From the NCBI RefSeq assembly GCF_019578655.1, contig NC_063263.1, positions 13,825,001 through 13,889,000 of the forward strand: a stretch of 64,000 nucleotides of DNA, given 5' to 3'. The DNA is from Ricinus communis. Lineage: Eukaryota > Streptophyta > Magnoliopsida > Malpighiales > Euphorbiaceae. Of the stretch, positions 55,284 through 64,000 are shown one piece after another. Each line of letters starts with the position of its first letter. The first letter of the stretch is position 1. Below the pieces are notes generated by a model, which worked only from the letters and a program-made list of their open reading frames with translations, searched no databases and was not told the origin of the DNA. The position numbers and the translations under genes are program-made.

Positions 55284-56444
55284 AGATGGATTCTGATATG
55301 CAGATTCAAAACCCTAATTAACTAAAATTGAAAGTACATGTAGATATAAGTGTCGTCGTGAGGAGAAAGATTGGATGGCTGTGACTGTGATCAGGAGGAA
55401 CATGCTCAGTTTTACTTTTTCCGGTTTCTAAAACAGAAACAAGTTGAATATTGTGCACTCACCTTTTCTTTTGTTTTTTGGCTAAATGCAAATATGAGCC
55501 CTCAACTTTTCGGGATCTTGCAATTTGATCCCCCAATCTTTATTTTAATTCAATTAAATCTCCCAACTTTGAATTTTATTTTTTATGAAAGGACTCAATT
55601 TTCAATCTTATTATCTATAATTCCTTTCCCATTGACGTTAAAAAAAATCACTATATGTTCTTTTCTCACTTCATTAACTTAACTCTAATTAATATAATTA
55701 TCACCAATCCACCGTATATAATTTTTTTTCTCTTAATCTTTTATTTCGATTAATAATATAATAGTCAATTAATAATAATAACAGAAGAAAGAAATCCATC
55801 ATAGAAAGACCAAGTAGAAAAAGGAAGAATTGCAATAGTACTAGAAAATTGAAACTCCATAGAAATGAAAATGAGTACATTTGACTAACATCATTCTCGT
55901 AAGCTTAGTCAATAAAGTCAAAACTAATTTTAAGAACAAACTATCAGATTTCTAATTTTATTAAAAGTTCAAGCTAAAAAATGCAACTAAACATCTAATA
56001 AAATGGCTTATTATCAAGATGCAGAGTTTATATACAATTTTCGTCTTTATTAGATCGTTTTCTATGTAATTTATATAAAAACGATGTGTTTTGAATGATA
56101 GTATAAAAAATGCACCAAACTTTTATTAATAAAATAGTTAAAAATTATTTATATCTCTCAAAATAAAATTCATACAAAAATCTTCAAAAAAAAATAAAAA
56201 TTGGGAACCAATCATGCATTTAACCACTTTTCTTAATTTTCCTTGTACTTATGGAAAAACTTGTATGTGGAGTATTAGAAAGGGATCAATTGGTTGGCAA
56301 TTTTAAGTCAACTCTATAGCAGCTTCTTGGCAAGAGAGGGTAATGTACAATGAAAGCATTAAATTGGAATGATCGATGCACTATAATTTCATAATTATTC
56401 TGATACTGATACTGTAACCTAAATAAGTACATCATCGTCCATCA
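55284..56444. other. ELM1 promoter and AT-rich spacer with repeat-like DNA
   Basis: From about 55480 to 55640 the sequence has the look of a dispersed non-coding plant repeat (runs such as AAATGCAAATATGAGCCC, CAACTTTTCGGGATCTTG and CAATTTGATCCC). I cannot name a family or see its ends. The remainder is AT-rich, with the lycopene cyclase 3' UTR at the right. Confidence 0.35.
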
Positions 56445-57932
56445 TTAGATGGTTTCAAGTGCTAAATTATTCATCATCCTTACTAAAGGCAGGGGACACT
56501 TTGTAACAATATCAAACCTGGATGAATTGGAGGCATTGCCAAACAAAGATAAGCTCAACAAGGCAAGTTGCCCTAAAGACAATCTTGAGGAAAGAAACCC
56601 TTCCCAATAGTAAGGATCCAAATCAAAGAAAGCATTAAAGAAATTCCTAGTCCCTTTCAGATCAAGTTTCAACAGTGTCTCCATTCCAAAAGAGTAATAT
56701 TCTCTTGTACATTTCTTGTCCAGTGGCCACAGCCCCTTCCACACTCTATCATAAAGCGGCCTTCCTCTTATCATTCTTGTTGAGCCGAGGCATTCTGCTA
56801 TAACATCGGCCAGAATTGGGGCTAAGGCCATTGTTCGAGCCACCATGTACCCAGTTGATGGGTGGACTACCCCTGAATTACCACCAATAGCCATTACAGT
56901 TTGAGGGATCCTAGGAAGAGGTCCTCCCATAGGAATCAAACATTTTTCGTCTTCTATTACTCTTCTCACTCTTATTCCTAAATGTCTCAATCTTGCTACC
57001 ATCCTTCTCTTGACCTCCATATAAGGTAACACAGGCCGACTGACCAGTGAAGTTTCTTCTAAGAATATCAAATTTGAATCGAATGGCATGGCATACAAAA
57101 AGGTTGGAAATCTTGAATTGCTAGCTCGCAAATAAGGCTCATTTCCCATATGGGAATCTCTCCAATCCATTAGAACCATCTTGTCCAAATCAAAAGGGTG
57201 ACAATCCACTTCAGCTAAAATACCATGAGCAATTTGATAGCCATGGTTTCTTGGTTTATCATACTCGATGAAAGTACTAGTAAAACCACTGGCATCAACT
57301 ATTAAACTTGCTTTAAGCTCATTTCCATCATCACAAACGACTGAAGACTCAAACTCTTCATGACCCACCTCCCAAACCTTAGCTTTATGAAATTGAACAC
57401 CTTTAGAGACACAATTCTCCATCAATTTTGTCTTCAACTTCTTCCTACAGACACGACCATATGGACGGTCTAAATACTTGGTCTTATGATCATCAATGAA
57501 GACACAAGTCATAGGCCATGTTTTGTTCAAACAATCTACAAACCCCAAGTCCTCAAACTCATCAACCCAAACACCATAATTATTAGGCCACATAGAAAGA
57601 GGTGAAGGATCAACACAGCATACCTTAATTCCATAGCGGGAAACTTGCTCAGCGAGGCGCAGGCCAGCAGGTCCAGTACCAATAATGATCACATCAAAGC
57701 GGGATTTACTAGAAGGATCAAACCGTGAGAGATCAAAATCTAAAAGCTCGGATTTTGACTCAGGTTGCAAATCAAGAAAACTTTCAAGGTTGCTGCTTCG
57801 GATTCTACAGTGGGGGTTTCTTGAAGATGTGAAACCGGGTCTTGGAGAAGAGAAAACAGGGGTGCATGAATGGGCTATCTGAGAAGTTTTGGTTGCAGGA
57901 GGTGGTGAAAATAGCCTGAGAAGAGTGGCCAT
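56445..57932 (-). CDS. Lycopene beta-cyclase, chromoplast type (CYC-B/CCS-like)
   Basis: Forms beta-ionone rings on lycopene to give beta-carotene; FAD/NAD(P)H-dependent plastid enzyme. Single exon of 495 aa. Residues 1-80 form a Ser/Pro/Arg-rich transit peptide. The dinucleotide-binding motif VIIIGTGPAGLRLAEQ is followed by the plant cyclase signatures CCVDPSPLSMWPNNYGVWVD, KYLDRPYGRV, the catalytic-type FLEETSL, MGGPLPRIPQ and HPSTGYMVARTMALAP. By memory it resembles tomato CYC-B and pepper capsanthin-capsorubin synthase more than leaf LCY-B, for instance FLDLQPESK near residue 55 and the end FDIVTKCPLPLVRMMNNLA. I chose the Met at 57932; the upstream Met at 58052 adds 40 residues of poor conservation. 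Neoxanthin-synthase-like annotation of this clade is an alternative. Confidence 0.92.
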   Translation of the reverse strand: MATLLRLFSPPPATKTSQIAHSCTPVFSSPRPGFTSSRNPHCRIRSSNLESFLDLQPESKSELLDFDLSRFDPSSKSRFDVIIIGTGPAGLRLAEQVSRYGIKVCCVDPSPLSMWPNNYGVWVDEFEDLGFVDCLNKTWPMTCVFIDDHKTKYLDRPYGRVCRKKLKTKLMENCVSKGVQFHKAKVWEVGHEEFESSVVCDDGNELKASLIVDASGFTSTFIEYDKPRNHGYQIAHGILAEVDCHPFDLDKMVLMDWRDSHMGNEPYLRASNSRFPTFLYAMPFDSNLIFLEETSLVSRPVLPYMEVKRRMVARLRHLGIRVRRVIEDEKCLIPMGGPLPRIPQTVMAIGGNSGVVHPSTGYMVARTMALAPILADVIAECLGSTRMIRGRPLYDRVWKGLWPLDKKCTREYYSFGMETLLKLDLKGTRNFFNAFFDLDPYYWEGFLSSRLSLGQLALLSLSLFGNASNSSRFDIVTKCPLPLVRMMNNLALETI

Positions 57933-59680
57933 TAAAGAGTAAGACAGAAAGATGGGAATTGGCACAAGTGAAGAATTTGGATTTGAATTTACAATAAAAG
58001 AACGAAAGTAACGAGGGGTGGGAAATATGGACAGAGAGGAATCCCAGGTCACACAAAGGAAAAGATTCCTTCTTCCAACCTGTTTTGGCGCAGTTTATTA
58101 ATTTAAAAAAAAAAAAAAAAAAAGACAAGCATATATATATTATACACACCACCCGGTTGCATCACTAATAAAATGGAAAATAAGTTCAATAAATCTTTCT
58201 CCAATAAGAAGCCATAAGCACAAGTGAGACGTGTCATGCACAGGTTATACAGAGAACGCACTAATGCTAGGACGGCGAAATTCAACATTACCGACTGAAC
58301 CATCTGCCTAAAATACTTGATGCTTGTCCCTGTCCCCCACCATCATCTTCAACTAACCAAAGTGCTCATCACTTGCCCGTGGCTTCATGCAGCGTGAAAC
58401 TTGTGCTTGTTCAAGTCGTGAGTTAGGCACAAAGGGTCCAGCCCACAAGCTATTTTCCTCAGTAGCCTGTCACATTTTGCTAAATTTAGGAAGGGTCGTC
58501 GCCTCCACTTTGCCAACCTATTATCCGAGATTCAAGCTTATATTGAACTAGTTTACTTAGTTTTGAGTTCTCGAGGATGAGGCCATCTTTTAAAGAAGTG
58601 ATGAAATAGTTATTGTTGTTGTTAAATCATCTTTTTCCTCTGCAAGATGTTGAGGCATCGGTTGTTGTTATTATTAATAAGTTGAAGTCCTGACACTTCC
58701 AACAATAACAGATATTCCAGTAAGAAAACAAAAGCAAGTCTGGTTCACAAACTGAACAGACACCAACCCACGAGGAGATGAAAGGTAATATTTTAAGGGG
58801 AGAAAAGGGCAAGAGAGAGACAAAACTGTCCCTTCTTTAACGAGGAAAAAAATAAATATATTTGCTTGCTTTGTCAATAGCTTTTCGCTTATATTTTAAA
58901 CACCATTATCAACGGCAACATCACCACCCAGCGCTCCTGTCAGTTCACTACCATTACCACCACCTATTACCTCCAGGGTAAGCAACGAATGCCGTCACAA
59001 TAAACTAAAACAAATTTCACAAACTAACTATGCAAGTAAGCAAATCAGTCTTCCATTAACATCAGATGGCCATAATTGAAAATTTCCACATGTGCCATTC
59101 CATTTACATATCTGTTCTCGCCACTATCTCATAGCAAATGTAGCACCACGGCCTTTAATGTTCCAACTGTGTGTGTGTGAGTGTCTGTGTGTGTGTTATC
59201 ACAGATAGCGAGTGAGAGAAGTAAAATCACAGAGCTATTATGAGCCTTGCACCTTCACTGTGCAATATAAAATCACATCATAAAGGTAAAGGGGATACAA
59301 ATGAATCATAGTTTACAGACTGGACCATAAACCAAATAATTGTTTGTAGAAGGTCATAAAAGGAACCAAAAGCTAACTGTTCAACAACTCTAGACACCAC
59401 AGCATTAAACATCCAGTAATATACAGAATAGACACTCGACCCATGACATATAAGGGAGATATGCAGCAGGCTTCTCAAAAGTATACATCACTAGTACCAT
59501 AGGCAACAACAGCATGACTATCATATTATTTTCAGCACCTTGAAGAGGAACAAATTGCACATGAGACTCGCAAAATATCATAATTGACTGCAGCTCTCCT
59601 TTATCATAATTCAGATACATGGATCACCCAATTCATTATAGCATACCTCAGAAGAAATTCAGCACCAATACAAAAGCCAA
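57933..59680. other. Lycopene cyclase promoter/leader and VAMP 3' flank
   Basis: About 1.7 kb without a supportable coding exon. It holds a long A-tract (about 58106-58124), a TA run, and an imperfect (GT)n run at about 59168-59199. The right end is the VAMP714-like 3' UTR. Confidence 0.5.
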
Positions 59681-62600
59681 TCAAGATCTGCATGAAGGTA
59701 GAGTGATCCCTCCACAAGCGGCGGCAATTATTATGTACAGCAACAGAACAATGACGCATGTCAACAAGGCCCTGTCATGTAAAAAAAAAATTTTGTGCTT
59801 ACTTAAAATGCCATTTCTATTAAGCTATAACGTCAAAAATTTTGGACCATTTTTACTGTGCCATTATAATTGCTGCATTAAGACTTCCAGTTCTGCAGGC
59901 CGCCACCAAAATTAACTATTCCCATGACGAATTGGAAATCTGGAAATTTAAAAATGGAAGTTACCAAATTCATTTCAATCAAATGGCAGAGTGGTGGTTT
60001 CGGAATCCAGGATCCCCAGTTGTTATGCCAGAAACTTTGATTGAAAACTCCATCCTTTTTGCATATTCCAATATTTATTTAGAAGCTAATCAAGGAGAAC
60101 AGAAAAATCTGAAGGTGCTTCTCTTCAAAAAAGATTAAGAAAAATCTTAAGGTTTGACATTTAATGCTCCAGCAACTAATAACATTCAGACATCGATATC
60201 AACTGTCTTCTGTATTAATTAAGTAACACCTCAAAACTCTGCATTTTTCACAGGTAGGCAAGTTCGATGTGGCTTCATGCCCACTTATGAAAGCAGAAGG
60301 CACTTGTAAGAATCCATTTATTCAAGTTTTCCGGACTACACATTTGTTAAGAAAGTTATGCTAGCTACACCATTATACATAGAAAAGTTTACGGCGTATA
60401 CTGAGGAAAAAAAATCAATTTTGTATGTCCAAATAAGTTCTTGGTGTCTGATTGAAGATTTGGAATCAAATTTTCACCAGAAGCAGTTCTTTCCTTTTCT
60501 AGAGTTCTACCTCTTTAGTCCGCCTAAAACAATATACTGCTCCTTGAATTACATATTGAGAAATTTGTTGCTTTGCCTTAAGTTACCCTATCATATGGTT
60601 GTTAGACGTTGATGCTCTGCTAGAGTCAAGCAGCATAGTTTACAAAATCTCCTATCAGAGCCAGGAAAGAAGGAAAAGAGGAAAAAGAGAGGAAGGACAA
60701 GAAGTCAAGTAACTATTCATTCATACTAAAATTACAAAATCCTAGCAGTAATGGCAATTGAGCAGCACAGAAACTTACAAGAGCTTGGCATTTTTCATCC
60801 AAAGCGCTCTTCGGAGGCGCTTAGACTGCTTCCTGAAGTGAAAGGCACTATCTTGCATTGTAGCAGTTTTGTCAACCAGGAGCTCAATTCGGTCGCCCCT
60901 CTCAAGTATTTTCTCAATGTTTTCTACCATAATTGTGCGAATCTGCATAATTTATTCAATTGCTTGTGACAAAACCAGAATTCAGCAAACTATAAACCAC
61001 CAACTCCATCTCACTCCCCCCACCCAAAAAGAAAAAGGAGAAAAAGAATTTTAAATAACTTTTTGCATGATTGTGCTGATACTCTTTTTAGCATGTTTGA
61101 AGAGCCAATACTCCATGAACAAAAAAGGGAAACCTAGGGATCTACTATACCCAATACAATGTGAAAATTAAAGGGCTAGTAAACAAGAAATATAAGTAGA
61201 ATGTAAATTTCCAACTGAAACCTAGGGATCTACTATACACAATACAAGGTGAAAATTAAAGGGATAGTGAACAAGAAATATAAGTAGAATGTAAATTTCC
61301 AGAAGACCATTAAATCACTAACCTCACCAACTTCACCCCTCACACGATTGAGAGTATCAGCACTAGGGTTACTGGAGAAAAATTCCATCTGCTGATGCAA
61401 GATCCGTGAAAATTCATCATTCATTGCATAAGCAGGGGCATAATGGGCCACTTTACCATAGTTTTTCATAAACCTCATGTGGATGTCCTCCAAGTATGAA
61501 AATGGAATTCTCCCTGGATAAAGGCACAGATTGACACATAAATGTCACATAAAGATAAATATGAAACATATTATCCAATCAGACTGCTGAAAATCACAAT
61601 TTATAGAACACTGAGTATCGAAATTAGATATATTTGTAACAGTTAAAAAGAAAAAAGTTGACCTCGTTCAAAAAAAAAAAACAAAAAGTTGACGTTATTT
61701 TAAACATCTTATAACATGACTTATCTATCAAGTTTTAGTATTAAAGTCCTGTAAGCTTTTAAGTTTATCCATCTAAAAACGACAATTGCCTCCTTAAATT
61801 TGGTACACTTTGAGCATTGACCTCCTTAATTAGGTCCAGCTATTACTAGTCTGATCCCCTTGATTTCTTAACCTGGCTATACCACAGATCAAGTTGGATA
61901 TGGAATCAAACATATATAACTCAAATCATGATTTACAAAGTAGCCAATTGTCATTACACATAAGACACCCAATTTTACTTGGACAGCCGGTGAAAACTGC
62001 AGGACAATTCTTTAGCAAAATTAGCAATATACAACAACTAGTTCGCTAAAGTATTAAAGAACAAAGAAGAGGATAGAATTGAGAGGTCAAGTAAAAAATG
62101 TTAGAGACTTTCATACACCTGCTGCAAGAGAACCACTTTACATGGACAAAGCTTTAATGACCTATCTTCATATCACCAATAAGGCTTTAATGACCTATCT
62201 TCATATCACCGAAAAAGGTTATTCAGCTAACATTTTTTAGTTGGAACCTAAGTTATCGTATAGAAAAAATGAGGTAAGAAATAAAAATTCAATTTGAGGA
62301 AATGGAAACCCAAAGGTAAGCAATTCAATACCAAATTTAAGAATCTGTATAAAATTTGGCTCCTAAAACAACAATCAAATCATCATCAGCGTTTGAATTA
62401 AGCAAAGAATGGTTATCTTGAGGTCTATAATAACCTAAGAGCAATTGAAAAGGAGAGAAATAACGCACTGCCAAAGGTGTCATTAGCCATGCAAAGAAAA
62501 GTGAGGCCATCAGAGCTAAGTATGTGAAATATGTATCGATCTTGAGAGAAGCATAGCCGAGAATCTGCCTCGGATGGAAGCTTCTCGAGGATCCGCCGAG

Positions 62601-62685
62601 CTACTGCCCCTGTGTTCCCCGTGACGGCGCTGAACTCCGCCAACACCACTGTCCCTCGCGCCACCACCGCATACAAGATCGCCAT
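59681..62685 (-). CDS. VAMP714: R-SNARE of the VAMP7 family, VAMP714-like
   Basis: Longin-type v-SNARE of endomembrane traffic (Golgi/endosomal membranes for the Arabidopsis orthologue). Four exons on the minus strand: 62469..62685, 61323..61513, 60779..60942 and 59681..59771, giving 220 aa; VAMP714 is 221. Residues 1-120 are the longin domain (MAILYAVVARGTVVLAEFSA, FLCMANDTFGRRIPFSYLED). The SNARE motif spans about 127-185, with the zero-layer arginine in ILERGDRIELLVDKT. The single C-terminal membrane helix is LLALLTCVIVLLLYIIIAAA, followed by a short lumenal tail. The subfamily is assigned by the MAILYAVVARG start and by position: Arabidopsis VAMP714 (At5g22360) directly follows ELM1. Confidence 0.93.
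61129..61304. repeat. 88-bp tandem duplication in VAMP714 intron 2
   Basis: Two adjacent units (61129-61216 and 61217-61304) begin GAAACCTAGGGATCTACTAT and differ at a handful of bases. The second ends about 18 nt from the exon 2 donor on the minus strand. Confidence 0.88.
62151..62210. repeat. 33-bp direct repeat in VAMP714 intron 1
   Basis: GCTTTAATGACCTATCTTCA and following bases recur with a 33-bp period (starts 62151 and 62184). Confidence 0.85.
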
Positions 62686-63903
62686 CTCGATATAAAGTTG
62701 GAGTGTTTTTATATGTATAAAAAGATGGTTATTTCGGTGGCGACATCGAAGAATTAGAGTTTTGTATAAATTTAAGAAGGACGGTGGAGCCCTTGGACAA
62801 CGATGCGATGCCACCGGCGAGTCCACGCACGGCCGTTTACTAGTTTCTTTGTATTTGGATGCTTTATTAAGATATTATTCTATTATTTTTAGTTGGATAA
62901 ACTCTGTTTATGTTTTATAAGATTTTTATTTATCTTATTGAATTTATATATTCATTTCAATATTTAAGTTTTAATAAATATTATAAGATTTTGTGAAATT
63001 AAATAAAAACTGAAAATTCCAACAAAAATAAAATTTAAAAATTTAAAACTTTGCTATAATTATTTGATATATATTATTTTTATTTATTTATTAAAAGCAA
63101 CGTTTCAAAAATATTTTTTTCGTTTGCATGGTTTCTTTTTCTTTTTTTTAATATTACTATCATTATTATTATCTTTTCTTACCATAATTTTACTATTTCA
63201 ATATTCAATTATCCTGCTATTAGCCATTTAGAAATATTATCCAATATTATAAATTAATTTTTTATAATAAAATTACCGTATAAATTTAGTTTAATTTTAA
63301 TATTACATATCATGTCAGATTATTCGATATAAAACCGATAGTTGTTAAAATTTTTCAATGTTGAAATCTTTTTTGAGAAGTAAATCATTTTGATGATTTT
63401 ATGCAGATTTTTGCTTCATTATCTGCTTATGCTGGTTAATATAGAGGCAATTCTATACAATTCTATGTTAGAAAAAAATTTAGGGATTTATTTGTAATTT
63501 TTTTATTTATTACGGTGTATATAAACATAAAATACCTAAATAAAAATTTATTTCCAATATATAGTGGTTTTCTTTTTAACTAGTGCAACACCTTTGAAAG
63601 TTACTCCACCAACAGATTGAACATTTCTTAGAAAAAAGAATAAATTCAACTCAAAAGGGTAGAAACTTCCTCATGGTCTTAGAATTTTGTATATTTACAG
63701 TTTTGAAAGTAACACACATAATTTCCCCCCTATTTCATCCTTAAAAATATGATTCAAATTTCTGCTAAATTTCTCCCTTCATCCTTTGAGAAAGTGAGAT
63801 CATTCTATTTCATATGCAAATTTCACTTCTTACAAACACAAACCTCTTTTTTTTCTTTAAAGCTGAACTTACACGGGGAATCCAAAACCATGGAAAGCAG
63901 AAG
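62686..63903. other. VAMP714 promoter and AT-rich intergenic DNA
   Basis: Left end is the leader and promoter of the minus-strand VAMP gene. From about 62840 to 63700 the DNA is extremely AT-rich with no coding signal. Confidence 0.5.
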
Positions 63904-64000
63904 ATGGGCTTCCATGATCAGGGTAGGGTTTTGGATCCATATAATCAGCCCAGTTATGATCATTGGATTGAGGAGGCACTGAATTCGCGGAAGTCGTAAT
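63904..64000 (+). CDS. Possible first exon of an unidentified gene, cut by the window end
   Basis: A frame beginning MGFHDQGRVLDP and continuing YNQPSYDHWIEEAL has a protein-like composition unlike the surrounding AT-rich DNA. It is followed by AAGTC|GTAAT at 63995/63996, which could be a splice donor. A competing Met at 63890 is in another frame. I recognise no family. It could also be a chance frame; the neighbouring sequence is needed. Confidence 0.3.

Noticed and set aside
58106..58124. Long A-tract as the tail of a retroposed gene copy
   Set aside because: No intron-less gene copy or target-site duplication flanks it; the lycopene cyclase lies on the other side of its own leader and is known to be intronless in its clade.
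59842..60138. 98-codon plus-strand frame in VAMP714 intron 3
   Set aside because: Composition is mixed but shows no recognisable domain, promoter or splice context; treated as chance within an intron.

Overview
The window looks like nuclear chromosomal DNA from a eudicot plant. Supporting signs are many short exons with GT-AG (occasionally GC-AG) introns, AT-rich introns and spacers, nucleus-encoded plastid and mitochondrial proteins with N-terminal targeting regions, plant-only families (PsaO, CASP, lycopene beta-cyclase, ELM1) and a nuclear tRNA-Gln gene with a T-run terminator. A rosid is likely; the species cannot be fixed from the sequence. There are no prokaryotic operons, no CRISPR arrays and no intact transposon.

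Layout. 1-9.4 kb: psaO (photosystem I subunit O, minus strand) with a tRNA-Gln gene antisense inside its last intron, then two tandem F-box genes (minus) and a short inverted copy of part of the second. 9.4-10.5 kb: a GDP-L-fucose synthase gene (plus). 11.3-20 kb: two minus-strand genes, an LRR protein with a Lys/Glu-rich tail and RuvB-like 1 (RIN1/pontin). 20.4-30.8 kb: two plus-strand genes, a plastid-type membrane protein of unknown function and nicalin. 32.4-34.2 kb: a small organellar RRM protein (minus). 34.7-38.3 kb: a decayed LRR receptor-kinase pseudogene (plus). 38.6-62.7 kb: six minus-strand genes in a row: DCP1 (decapping), OTLD1-type OTU deubiquitinase, a CASP, ELM1 (mitochondrial fission), a single-exon chromoplast-type lycopene beta-cyclase, and VAMP714-type R-SNARE. 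The last 100 bp hold what may be the first exon of another plus-strand gene.

I assembled exon-intron structures by hand. Every multi-exon model listed closes in one open frame, and several predicted lengths agree with the family as I remember it (RuvB-like 1 458 aa, VAMP714-like 220 aa, PsaO 143 aa, DCP1 379 aa). The genes are mostly unrelated housekeeping functions, not a pathway. What links them is order: the LRR gene, RIN1, the unknown membrane protein, ELM1 and VAMP714 keep the order of consecutive Arabidopsis At5g22320-At5g22360 (from memory). The genes between them recall other Arabidopsis neighbourhoods: psaO/DCP1, F-box/OTLD1/CASP, F-box/nicalin. This suggests one ancestral segment that was fractionated after polyploidy in Arabidopsis.

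No clearly new biological system was found. The most interesting points are the nested tRNA gene, the 60-bp inverted F-box copy, three GC-AG introns, two recent tandem duplications inside introns, a frame-changing alternative acceptor in the unknown plastid gene, and the interleaved gene order.
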